This document shows, piece by piece, positions 42,301 to 48,142 of a DNA stretch of 64,000 nt. Below the pieces are notes generated by a model, which saw nothing but the letters and a program-made list of their open reading frames with translations, was not told the DNA's origin and ran no database searches. A program made the translations under genes and the position numbers. Location of the stretch: positions 1-64,000 of the forward strand of contig NZ_SLWB01000009.1 in assembly GCF_004340205.1 (NCBI RefSeq), given 5' to 3'. This DNA is from Acetobacteroides hydrogenigenes. GTDB lineage: Bacteria; Bacteroidota; Bacteroidia; Bacteroidales; ZOR0009. Each line of letters starts with the position of its first letter. The stretch's first letter is position 1.

Positions 42301-43282
42301 AAGAGTAGGTATACTGAGGCGTACCCCCAACTAAGCTTGAGTTAAGTATTCCTGTAGAACTACCATTACAGGTTGGCTCAATCACTGTAAAGTTATCAAA
42401 TGTTAAAGGATTAGGATCTTGTACGCCCACCTTCACCAAGTCTACCTTAGGAGTCGGCGTACTTGAATCTGTGATTTTAACAATATAAAAGCCTTGAGAC
42501 AAACCTGAAATCGAAGCAGATGTTTCTCCTGGAATATCAACATAGGTTGCATCTTTCCACTGATACTTATAAGGAGCCGTACCATTCTCCACCGAAGTAA
42601 CCGTAGCCTTACCATCCGAACCGCCTGGACATTTAGGATTATCAACAGTAATATTCACTTTATAAACACCACCATCCGACTGGGTTGCCTTAAGGAATCC
42701 TGATTTTGCGGTGGCCTTTACTGTCGAAGATGAAACTACAAGAGGTTTAGCCTTGATGATGTGCTTCATGAAATCAACCTTATCCCCTTTCACCTCTAAC
42801 CTGCCAAGAGTATTAATGCCTGTGATAAAATTGTAAGAAGCCTGAGATTCAAAGATTACATTTGCACGGATCGTAGTACTAGGGAAAGACACATAGGAAT
42901 TTTTTGCGGAAGAAAGAACAAGCGTTCCATCCCAACTTTTTGCCGTGCCGAAATTCAGAACTCCATTTATGGAAATCTCATAATTACCCTCGAAGCCTGA
43001 CTGTGCAACATCATCAGACCAAATTAGGCCAGAGAGCACAACATCATGTTCAAGAACTATAGTTCCTTCCGATTTAAATGAATTCTTATCAACGACAACT
43101 ACATCGGTTGCTGCTGGAATTGAAGCTCCGCCTTGCCCTCCTGACTGATAGGACCAGTGTCTAGTATCCGACCAATTCCCTGATCCGCCAACCCAATAGC
43201 GAGACTGTGCTAAACCCTCAAACCCCACAAGCCAAGCAATGCAAAACAATGCTATTCTGGCAAATACATAGAAGTTCCTCAT
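33374..43282 (-). CDS. giant SprB-like repeat adhesin with type B T9SS sorting domain
   Basis: A 3302-aa cell-surface protein. Signal peptide 1-25 (ends GLAQ), then RYWVGGSGNWSDTRHWS, a common start in such adhesins. From about residue 210 I count roughly 32 tandem SprB-type repeats of 75-95 residues. Each has a pattern like VTGCxGxxNGSI, a GG-x-x-Y-x-YS centre, FTNLxAGTY and RDxxxxxC or KDxxGC. Repeats 3-9 are the most alike, suggesting recent internal duplication. After about residue 2800 less repetitive Ig-like sequence leads to a gliding-motility-type (type B) C-terminal domain at 3210-3302: YPPNAFTPNGDGYNDTW, EIYNRWGSLVY, WNGKHNGKDLPVGTYYYVI. Secretion by T9SS and surface attachment follow from family knowledge; adhesion or gliding is inferred. 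Confidence 0.93.
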   Translation of the reverse strand: MRNFYVFARIALFCIAWLVGFEGLAQSRYWVGGSGNWSDTRHWSYQSGGQGGASIPAATDVVVVDKNSFKSEGTIVLEHDVVLSGLIWSDDVAQSGFEGNYEISINGVLNFGTAKSWDGTLVLSSAKNSYVSFPSTTIRANVIFESQASYNFITGINTLGRLEVKGDKVDFMKHIIKAKPLVVSSSTVKATAKSGFLKATQSDGGVYKVNITVDNPKCPGGSDGKATVTSVENGTAPYKYQWKDATYVDIPGETSASISGLSQGFYIVKITDSSTPTPKVDLVKVGVQDPNPLTFDNFTVIEPTCNGSSTGILNSSLVGGTPQYTYSLDNGTNFTTETVPGLAIAGLAAGTYNLVIKDKNLCVYNYPNNPIVINQPDAINITTSKTDVTGCFGNSNGTLTITASGGTAASPLEYSIDGAAFGIQSSFTNLLAKTYTVAVRRANDHSCVSTADVIINQPAQLSATVVANPVSGCSATPDGQIIISAAAGGSGVFEYSIDGGGNWSTSGSFTGLTAATYNVQIRDANNPTCIRILDAALQVTAKPELTATVSSTNATCKGSNNGSINITTPQGGSGVYEYSITGTWVANGAFTNLAPATYTVKLRDKNNPTCSKTIATITITEPVGLSGTIAKVDVTGCSNASNGSITINAAAGGSGQYEFSIDGTTWVSTSSFTNLIAKTYAVSMRDKQAPACVKPLGSVTLLSPAPLVSTFTKVDVTGCAGNNNGSITFTGTTGGGGVYDFSINNGATWQQSGSFLSLVAGSYTLVVRDRLAPTCTAAVGSANIIEPVTLAATVTTGNIACAGTSTGTITVSAATGGSGTFEYSKDNGATWQASGSFTNLPAATYQVVIRDAGNKTCAKVLGSYTISQAAAITATVSVVNVTGCFGSLNGSLNITNPQGGSGGYEYSKDNTTWVTSGSFTNLAAGSYTLYIRDVANKTCSVKLGDYTVTQPANISINSVVPVDPKCFGDSNGSITVNATGGTAPLTYSIGGLFQSQNLFSNLAAGSFTVTVKDNAGCTKQSDVTLNAPQKIVPTATKTDVTCAGPNTGQIAITGVTGGIAPYQYSIQGGATGTYFSTTTFSNLAAGTYNVRVKDANGCESDIISLVVKGAVTLDAVAVPVDVRPCNGDKSGAINLTINSGTAPYQYNIGAGNKPLVGTSIIGLGAGNYNLTITDGAGCVKNLGVVVISEPSPIQITGITPANVTGCATTPNGSIFIAAGAGADQLSYSVDNGVTYVTTNNITGLGAGTYHVKVKNNYGCVVDGGSVTITAPNPLTIDLNATTATNVKCNGDATGAIVVVATGGTAPLTYSIGGAYQADNKFNSLQANTYTVSVKDNSGCLQTAPVTVTQPNLIKPNLQVFNVSCNGLADGRILVAPTGGVPNYTVTLNPTATFVSGAFNGLTANTYTVTVKDANNCLVTEQASITQPAPISITSNKFTNPTCTAAGTITVTATGGTNPLKFSLMQGGAAIATNATGAFTNVSAGSYTVEVTDANNCTKAVTPAMALTSPSTIKFSNIAASAITCNGGTSNISLTVSGIVGTPTVTFTKGGVAVIPAPTVTKVGADYTVAANNLTGGAYIITVTDSNDPTCSQSQSIDIVEPTALVLGAPTVVPPTSGNNGSISIIASGGTQPYTYTLNPGGVNNTTGIFSGLAAGAYTIAVADKNGCAAAPVNVVLSNLSATLAVKNVSCYGAKNGEITVDILGGVAPYSVKVTGPNSYNQTFVVATLQQVVTGLDKGAYSVVVTDNNGTSVTKTATLTEPAALTMALQNGTVSLCAGATTGKIDVAINGGTAPYTITWVGDNAGTPVLGGTLVGQSITDLVAAHYVVTVTDANGCAQTAEHTIAGNPVLNLTVTSTNPQCGNPTSGTITLTAAGGNGVYSYTSDGVTFNNTTGAYTGLTAGTYKVAVKDGLGCQSSTQDVTLTAPTAINIVSVDKTDTKCSIGGTVTVVAAGGSGVLTYKLLRAGSKVLVTSNTTGQFVDVALGNYIVEVTDGGTCPATWPNTISIVSGGGTTNIKVITYTVNNIKCFGDKGSASISVTGVQGTLSCVFVDRKTGITLTEGVDYLFKATAGANPGDYLIEVSGFNAGSYNMFISDDNACPQKFPFGISAPTKLVFDSLTKVDPASKTSANGSITAVVSGGMALYTYSLEGTAIKNTTGIFTGLNPGKYRVVVEDKNHCLATSDEIELVALSNLNIDDIIITSPKCHAETNGSIDIYASGGTGAMKYSIDGGATFQNEQLFSNLKAGVYEVVVEDAAGVRVTQQVTLADPDPIVVKVVRIKTPSADGATDGSIVVIATGGTGLYSYSLVNENTGQELSNATTGSVEVNFNKLPSGTYRIIATDENGCIGEVGPIALEELSLDVTVTDVACNNAALGKLDISVVGGVGPFKLTWQPKGGELKGPFDLAERTYAIPDLAAGDYVLSISDATNSVYTTTITVKSPVTAAVRVTKVPLNKEDATGEISVTPSGGSGTYKVTLTSVETGTEYAGVGASPVLFSKLLLGSYKVVVTDVLNGCTYEETVVIGTLGVEAKGISGNCNNPKGSIEVTVTGGVKPYTVTYTRKGDVAQLGMDLDADLDGKVVFADVDPGDYTVKVVDASNVERTIDVTVSAYTAPTISLVAKCFMNNDYYIEIAVPEGLKDYTVKCTDADGVEYNSYDPVTHRITKLQPNKTYSIRVIDAVGCASDVLTVEIATLPEMKVEDPSIANVLCHGGATGKVELKATGGTEPLKYSLTLADNLAAETFQDSPVFDGLLAGKYVARTVDAAGCYFKAEVEISQPTELVFALDAGNSSTSLWCAANAEGKLAFNVADASPGYTISLYDAGNNLVGEPKNLDAAGNGAFEALRVGNYKLVAIDKNGCEKAVEQAIDGKHIVVDYSTSPSECRRFVNPDDAKTSGGVFTLKSISGEFDAASTYYFKKGANLLSEPVEPTAMPGQDGYYTFEAGKPRTISQLQGVGYSIFVKVVDPLKGTCEEEVPFKVGVKPQNDFTAIADPDKTVCINTTLDFNAQIKGNTDESKYEFENGVIKQDNNFNPVPKRYFGEWTNVENSKLDVEYTDGVLTGFTKAEKLSPDKVMTKAPYKLLHPYIFRVISHDNRCYDVDTAKVSVHPYSSPYFSGPLVKEVEGVGYFMRMPYGATQSLQLKYGASGFSPALVWNPAESEWLDVDADDNTKITINDKFGEEASLIATVSYKVNETETCEEYAGLKIVPMSTIYPPNAFTPNGDGYNDTWRVIYDEEMVEYPNLEVEIYNRWGSLVYHSKPYKNDWNGKHNGKDLPVGTYYYVIKLHKGKLPNISGSVSIIR

Positions 43283-43461
43283 TCCAACTGACAGATTTAT
43301 TTCATGAATGATACCGGCAAAACCCTTGAGAAAAGTAAAAAGGTCACTATTCCCCGTACGAATTTAACTTTAATAAGCATTACTACAAAATATCTTCACT
43401 ATTTTTTGTTAACTAAACCGAACAATATGTTTAACTGATGTGTTTTTTAGCTTTAATATTC

Positions 43462-44670
43462 CTAAGCTAGCTGCTTCTTTAACGTAGAAACAGGATAACG
43501 AGCAGCAAAGTACCCTATAAGAACAACCGTAAAGAATACGGATAGCATATCAACAAACTCTATTTTTACCGGATAAGCATCCAAAACGAAAGCACCGTCG
43601 GTTGATAGCTTAACAATTTTATAGTACTTCTGGATAAGAGCAATAGCTAGCCCTAACACGACGCCAATGGAGGCCCCAAATATGGATATCAGCCAACCTT
43701 CAAGCAAGAAAATGCGCTCAATTAACTTTGAAGAAGCCCCTAACGAACGAAGCACAAAGACATCCTCCTGCTTATCGAGCATAAGCATTGATAACGAACC
43801 AATAATATTAAACGAGGCGATAATAAGAATCAGCGACAAAATCATGTAGATAATCCACTTTTCCGATTTCATTATTCGAAAGAGCACCTCGTTCTGCATG
43901 AAACGATCCTTAACAACAAACTTGTTTCCTAACGCATCTTTCACCCTACCATATACGCTCGAGAGGTCGGCACCCTTTCTTATTTTGATTTCCAAAGCAG
44001 AAGCCTCATTAGAGAAACCATATGCAGCATCAAGCAAACGAATGGGCACAATCACGTACTTCATATCGTACTCTAGGTTTGTCTGAAAAACGGATGTGGG
44101 AAAAACATACTCTTCCATAAATGCGTCGGGAGAGTCCATGCTGGTTGCCGATCGGTTGGGTAGATAAAGGAACAATGGGTCCATGAAGTTTACCCCTACT
44201 CCTAGCGACTGGGCTATCATGGCACCTACCGAGGCCTGATTTAAATCGCCATGTTTTAATACGAAGCTTCCAGCAGCCATCATAGAATCGATGCCTACAA
44301 CCCTAGAGTAGCTATCGTCGACACCTCTAATGGTTACAATCTGCTGCTTGCTGGCATACTTCACCAAGGCATTCTCCTCGAGGGTACGGCTAACGGTTTC
44401 GACGCCGTCTACAGCCATTAGCTTAGCCTTTAGGGCTTCGTCGTACTTAAAGAACTTGCCCTCAGCAGGGGTGATCTTTAGCTCGGGATCGAAGGTGCTG
44501 TATAGTGAGCGAACGTAGCTGTCGAACCCGTTATAAACCGAAAGAATTACAACCAGCGCCATTGCACCTACGGCGACTCCCACGAGGCTAATCATCGACA
44601 TGATGTTGATGGAGGAGTGCTTCTTCTTGGAGAAGAGGTATCGTCGGGCAAAAAAGAGCGGCAGCTGCAT
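43462..44670 (-). CDS. ABC transporter permease of the LolC/LolE (FtsX-like) family
   Basis: Inner-membrane permease of the type that, with an ATPase, releases lipoproteins from the inner membrane or drives envelope processes. The 402-aa protein has one N-terminal membrane segment (ISLVGVAVGAMALVVILSVY, about 26-48). A periplasmic MacB-like domain follows (about 55-265), then three C-terminal segments (about 270-300, 318-345, 375-395) in the FtsX layout. LFFARRYLFSKKKHSSINIMS is split across the usual cytoplasmic N-terminus. The ATPase partner is not in this window. It is the third gene behind rbfA and the methyltransferase gene (21-bp gap). Confidence 0.85.
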   Translation of the reverse strand: MQLPLFFARRYLFSKKKHSSINIMSMISLVGVAVGAMALVVILSVYNGFDSYVRSLYSTFDPELKITPAEGKFFKYDEALKAKLMAVDGVETVSRTLEENALVKYASKQQIVTIRGVDDSYSRVVGIDSMMAAGSFVLKHGDLNQASVGAMIAQSLGVGVNFMDPLFLYLPNRSATSMDSPDAFMEEYVFPTSVFQTNLEYDMKYVIVPIRLLDAAYGFSNEASALEIKIRKGADLSSVYGRVKDALGNKFVVKDRFMQNEVLFRIMKSEKWIIYMILSLILIIASFNIIGSLSMLMLDKQEDVFVLRSLGASSKLIERIFLLEGWLISIFGASIGVVLGLAIALIQKYYKIVKLSTDGAFVLDAYPVKIEFVDMLSVFFTVVLIGYFAARYPVSTLKKQLA

Positions 44671-44691
44671 TACGTCTTCTTAGGTTACTTT

Positions 44692-45465
44692 CTATTGAGG
44701 CTTTTTACAAAGGTAGATGATCTCTTGTGGAGGAAGCGCATAGCGCCTGCGCTGCTCTGGAGTAAGCTCCATAAGCAGGTTATCCTCGGTAACATCGAAG
44801 CCAACTGAGCGGAGCTTATCGGCGTAGTCGAGGCCGTAGAGGCGAACGTGATCGTCCTGCCAGTAGTGCTTTTCGCGCAGCTCGGGCGTATTGATGGCAG
44901 GATCTTCGAGCGTTTTAGGGTTGCTGTAATCTACAGGAACCTCGAAGATACCCCATCCCCCAGGCTTCATCACACGGAAGAACTCGCTCATGGCCTTCCT
45001 ATCGTCGGGAACGTGCTCCAACACGTGGTTGCACATGATGATATCAAACGAATTATCGGAAAATGGAATCTCCTGAATATCCATCTTCACATCGGCCCAA
45101 GGCGAGATTAGGTCGCCGGTGATGTACTCAATATTGCGCTGCTTCTTAAAAAGCGGAATAAAGCAGTACTCGGGAGCGACGTGCAGCATCTTAGCCGGCT
45201 TACTGAAGATGTCGGTTTTCTGCTTAAAGAAGAGCCACAGCAGCCTATGGCGCTCCAGCGACATGGAGTATGGCGCAAGCGCATTTTGGCGGGGCTTCAA
45301 TCGCCCGTAAGGAAGAAGCTTACGGTAGGTGCGCCCATCTATAGGGTCTTCGAAATTGTTGCCAGCATAGAAGGGCGTAATTGCCTTCATAAACGTATGG
45401 GCAACCTTTTGTAGCTGGTGGCGCGGTATAAAGCGTGTTGCTAGCGCAATGACGTATTTTATCAT
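44692..45465 (-). CDS. class I SAM-dependent methyltransferase
   Basis: A 257-aa soluble methyltransferase with unknown substrate. The Rossmann core lies at about 90-215. MLHVAPE is a variant motif I (the usual GxGxG is replaced, as in the 'VAPE' subgroup common in Bacteroidota). ITGDL carries the acidic ribose contact, IPFSDNSFDIIMCNHVLEHV is the motif II region of Methyltransf_11 proteins, and VMKPGGW is motif III. The lead region to about residue 85 is basic and helical (RHQLQKVAHTFMKAITP). The gene lies between rbfA (30-bp gap) and the permease gene (21-bp gap), so it is probably co-transcribed; no functional link to either is evident. Confidence 0.82.
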   Translation of the reverse strand: MIKYVIALATRFIPRHQLQKVAHTFMKAITPFYAGNNFEDPIDGRTYRKLLPYGRLKPRQNALAPYSMSLERHRLLWLFFKQKTDIFSKPAKMLHVAPEYCFIPLFKKQRNIEYITGDLISPWADVKMDIQEIPFSDNSFDIIMCNHVLEHVPDDRKAMSEFFRVMKPGGWGIFEVPVDYSNPKTLEDPAINTPELREKHYWQDDHVRLYGLDYADKLRSVGFDVTEDNLLMELTPEQRRRYALPPQEIIYLCKKPQ

Positions 45466-45495
45466 GAATATCTTAAGCCAATTAATAGAGGATGC

Positions 45496-45831
45496 TTACT
45501 TCAAAAGGTTGTCGATGCGCTCCACGTAGTCGAGCGAGTCGTCGATGTAGAAGGCCAGCTCGGGAACGATGCGCAGCTGATGGCGTACGCGCTGCCCCAG
45601 CTCGAAGCGGAGCATCTTGGTGTGCTCGTCGAGCTTTACCTTTACCTCCTTGGCCTTAGCCGAGGGAAATATGCTTACGTACACCTTTGCAAAGCTGAGG
45701 TCGGGCGATACGCGAACGGTGGTTACCGAAACCATCGCGCCATCGTACGCCTGTAGTCCTTGTCGTTGAATGAGCTCTCCAAGATCCTTTTGGAGAAGCC
45801 GCCCTATCTTGAGCTGTCGAGTTGAGTCCAT
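45496..45831 (-). CDS. rbfA: 30S ribosome-binding factor RbfA
   Basis: A 111-aa KH-type protein that binds the 30S subunit and assists late 16S rRNA maturation and cold adaptation. The sequence fits the family along its length: STRQLKIGRLLQKDLGELIQ at the start, VTTVRVSPDLSFAKVYVSIF in the centre, and RFELGQRVRHQLRIVPELAF with DDSLDYVERIDNLL at the end. It is the first gene of a three-gene operon and has a good -7 box directly upstream. Confidence 0.93.
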   Translation of the reverse strand: MDSTRQLKIGRLLQKDLGELIQRQGLQAYDGAMVSVTTVRVSPDLSFAKVYVSIFPSAKAKEVKVKLDEHTKMLRFELGQRVRHQLRIVPELAFYIDDSLDYVERIDNLLK

Positions 45832-45847
45832 TTTACCAAAATTTGGC

Positions 45848-45855
45848 CAAAGATA
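45848..45855 (-). promoter_or_regulatory. -7 box (TATCTTTG) for the rbfA operon
   Basis: On the minus strand TATCTTTG matches the Bacteroidota consensus TAnnTTTG exactly. It sits 16 bp before the rbfA start codon, implying a very short leader. No clear -33 element is visible upstream. Confidence 0.5.
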
Positions 45856-45863
45856 CGAAAGAT

Positions 45864-45941
45864 ATTAGACGTTAGAAGGTAGACGTTAGATTTTAGACGC
45901 TAGACATTAGAGTTTAGAGCTCAGAAAACACGAGTTTTCTG
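45864..45941. repeat. TTAGACG short repeats and a hairpin behind the XRE gene
   Basis: TAGACGTTAGA occurs twice, and TAGACGC, TAGACAT and TAGAGT follow in the same spacing class (45864-45918). This is a degenerate short tandem repeat of a kind often seen between Bacteroidota genes. Adjacent to it, CAGAAAAC (45922-45929) and GTTTTCTG (45934-45941) form an 8-bp stem with a 4-nt loop, a possible terminator of the XRE gene although no T-run follows. Confidence 0.5.
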
Positions 45942-45989
45942 TAAAATTAGGAGTAGTAGTACTATAAAAAAGACACTCTAACCTAGCGC

Positions 45990-46340
45990 TTACTCCGCCA
46001 GTTCGCGCTTAATAAGGGCTTCGATTCTGGTGAGCTTATCCAGCGAAGCAGAGTTGAGCAGCTGGGTTAGCCCTTCTACCGTATTGGTTCGCAGGAGGGG
46101 CTTAAGAGGATGATCCTCCTCGGCAGCCTGTTCGGCAGATGGTTTCCACTCCAGCAAGTCGTTAGGGGTGCACTTGAGCAGCTCGCAGAGGCGCTCCACC
46201 TCGCGTAGGTTCATTTGGTGCTTGCGCCCATTCATGATGCCGGATGAAAAGTTATCGGAGAAGCCCCGACGCACCATATAGGTAAAGGGTCTTTGAACTC
46301 CACGTGCGGCAAATATGCGCTTAAGGTTAAATGTTAGCAT
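45990..46340 (-). CDS. XRE-family helix-turn-helix transcriptional regulator
   Basis: A 116-aa DNA-binding protein. Residues about 4-66 form a Cro/C1-type helix-turn-helix: NLKRIFAARGV, then SDNFSSGIMNGRKHQMNLRE with the recognition helix, then VERLCELLKCTPNDLLEW. The C-terminal 50 residues (LTQLLNSASLDKLTRIEALI) look helical and could dimerise. The 21-bp repeat array starts 8 bp upstream of its ATG and lies between it and the divergent efflux operon, so it may regulate itself, the efflux operon or both through that array; this is inference. Confidence 0.85.
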   Translation of the reverse strand: MLTFNLKRIFAARGVQRPFTYMVRRGFSDNFSSGIMNGRKHQMNLREVERLCELLKCTPNDLLEWKPSAEQAAEEDHPLKPLLRTNTVEGLTQLLNSASLDKLTRIEALIKRELAE

Positions 46341-46348
46341 GGCGATTG

Positions 46349-46705
46349 GTTAAGTTTATTGTTTGAACTGCTTGAATCTACAAATTACTTGTGTAAAATT
46401 CAAACATACTTGTACAGAATCATTAGTGAACTTTTTTCAATCAATATAAAACTATCAAGAATCAATACTTACCAGTATTGATTCAACAGTGAGCTGTGCG
46501 ATATCAACATTAACCAGTGCGATATCAACAGTAACCTGTACGATATTTCTACTAACCCGTGCTGAATTGATAGTTAAAACCCTGTTTTACATATCAACTT
46601 GTGCAGTATCAATACTCACTTGCCCTTTATCAATATCTACCTATATGTTTTCAATATTTTACCGTGCGTTTTAAAGATTGAACCGTGCGTTTTTAAAATA
46701 AACGA
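46349..46705. repeat. 17 degenerate 21-bp tandem units
   Basis: Seventeen successive 21-bp units align without a single indel, starting at 46349, 46370, 46391 and so on to 46685. The best conserved positions are GTGCGATATCAAC at the start of the unit and TAACCT or TAACTT at its end; the units at 46496 and 46517 differ at only two positions. Outer units keep only part of the pattern (GTGCGTTTT at 46664 and 46685). Plus-strand frames give a 7-residue repeat like AISTLTS, minus-strand frames one like VNVDIAQ, but no frame is open over the whole array. The rest of the 563-bp gap (46706-46892) shows no feature. Confidence 0.85.
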
Positions 46706-46892
46706 TAGCACAACCGTTACATACAATAGATTAGTGCTGACATTACACTGAAGGTAAAGCCCGTTTAATGTATCGTCGTACTTTCAACTTCGTCGCTCGC
46801 TATTCCGTTTCGGAGGTCGATTTGTCGGTTTCGTACTATTTCTTCTAGCAGGGTTCTCGTCTCTTCTCTTTTTTTGCGCCAAACTAAATGAT

Positions 46893-46897
46893 AGGAG
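46893..46897 (+). promoter_or_regulatory. Shine-Dalgarno sequence AGGAG before the efflux adaptor gene
   Basis: AGGAG ends 6 nt before the ATG at 46904. Such a motif is unusual in Bacteroidota and supports this start over the in-frame ATG at 46952. Confidence 0.45.
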
Positions 46898-46903
46898 AAT
46901 AGT

Positions 46904-48025
46904 ATGAACCGAACTTTTTATACCGCTGCTCCAGCATCAGCAAAAAGGATTATGCAGGCAGCTGTTGTTGGCCTACGCCCAAATCGAACTTGGATTAAAG
47001 CCTTTTGGTGTGCCTGTACGGTGGCGCTTTTATCGTCGTGCGGCTCTTCGGAAGGTGCCAAGCAGGAGGAGCCAACTTCGATAAAGGTGTTTAAGATTGC
47101 AGAGGTTGCTGACGATGCAAAGCGCGAATTTCCGTTTATCTCTAAGCCCAACAAGAGCACCGAACTCTCCTTCCAGGTAAGCGGTAGGCTCGATGTTTTT
47201 GATGCCCATCCTGGGAAGTTCTACCGAAAAGGTGAGGTTATTGCGGCGGTAGATAGCCGTGACTATGGCGTTGTGGCCATGCGCGCCAAGGCCGTTTACC
47301 ATCAGGCTAAGGCCGAGTATGGCCGTATTGCAGCCCTTTACGGAAAGGGTAACATTTCGGAAAGCAGCTTCGAAAAGGCTAAGGCCGATTTGGCTATTGC
47401 TAAGGCAGCCTTCGAGACGGCGGAAAATCAGGTTACAGATACGCGCCTAAGAGCCCCTTTCGATGGCTACATACAAACGGTAAGCGCCCAGCGCTACCAG
47501 GAGGTAAGACCAATGCAGCCCATTGTAACATTTATTGATATGAGCAAGCTGAAGCTTGAGGCTTCGATTCCAGAAGATGTGGCTGCTGCTCCCAGCTCTA
47601 TTGGCAAAGTAACGGCTCGCTTTGAGGCAGCTCCGAACAAAGAGTATACAACATCTTCAATAGAGGTATCTAAGAGTGCCATGACCAATAATATCTCCTT
47701 TTTGCTTACTGCATTGCTCGACAATCCGAGGGGGAAGGACGAGCTGCTTGGGGGGATGACCGGCACTCTATCCTTCGAAACGCATAAGCCCACAAAAACA
47801 GGAGTGCTTGCCATTCCTCAGCGCGCGCTTTGCAACCGCCCATCTATGGGTACATACGTGTGGGTAGTTGATGCCAACAGCCGTGTGAAGCCTGTAAAGG
47901 TAGGTGTTGGTAAGCTAATCGGCGGTGGTATGGTTGAGCTGCAGTCGGGGTTAAATGGCTCTGAGACTATTGCCATTACCGGGTTGAATATGCTTACGGA
48001 GAACAAACAGGTAAAGATACAGTAG
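46904..48025 (+). CDS. RND efflux periplasmic adaptor lipoprotein (membrane fusion protein)
   Basis: A 373-aa adaptor that links the inner-membrane RND pump to the outer-membrane channel. The N-terminus is long and basic, then a membrane segment ends in the lipobox LLSSC (Cys46), so it is probably an acylated lipoprotein. Lipoyl/barrel-sandwich halves (FQVSGRLDVFDAHPGKFYRKGE and DTRLRAPFDGYIQT) flank a helical hairpin (about 125-180, AKADLAIAKAAFETAENQV). A beta-barrel and membrane-proximal domain follow (GVLAIPQRAL, VVDANSRVKPVKVGVG). First gene of the efflux operon, 117 bp before the pump gene. Confidence 0.92.
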   Translation: MNRTFYTAAPASAKRIMQAAVVGLRPNRTWIKAFWCACTVALLSSCGSSEGAKQEEPTSIKVFKIAEVADDAKREFPFISKPNKSTELSFQVSGRLDVFDAHPGKFYRKGEVIAAVDSRDYGVVAMRAKAVYHQAKAEYGRIAALYGKGNISESSFEKAKADLAIAKAAFETAENQVTDTRLRAPFDGYIQTVSAQRYQEVRPMQPIVTFIDMSKLKLEASIPEDVAAAPSSIGKVTARFEAAPNKEYTTSSIEVSKSAMTNNISFLLTALLDNPRGKDELLGGMTGTLSFETHKPTKTGVLAIPQRALCNRPSMGTYVWVVDANSRVKPVKVGVGKLIGGGMVELQSGLNGSETIAITGLNMLTENKQVKIQ

Positions 48026-48142
48026 CCGACTGTACAACTACTTTTTCTTAACAGGATGGCGATGGCCTACGACGATACATCACTGGCAATAGCAAAATCA
48101 TCGTTAGGGAATAGAGGTTGAAAAACATTAACAAGATTACAG

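Noticed and set aside
46489-46674. 61-codon plus-strand open frame with a 7-residue repeat
   Set aside because: It covers only part of the 21-bp array and other parts of the array have stops in the same register; the minus strand gives an equally repetitive frame. It is better described as the repeat array itself.
29433-46705. CRISPR array for either of the periodic regions
   Set aside because: Units are contiguous or palindromic with degenerate sequence; there are no near-identical repeats separated by unique spacers, and no cas genes.
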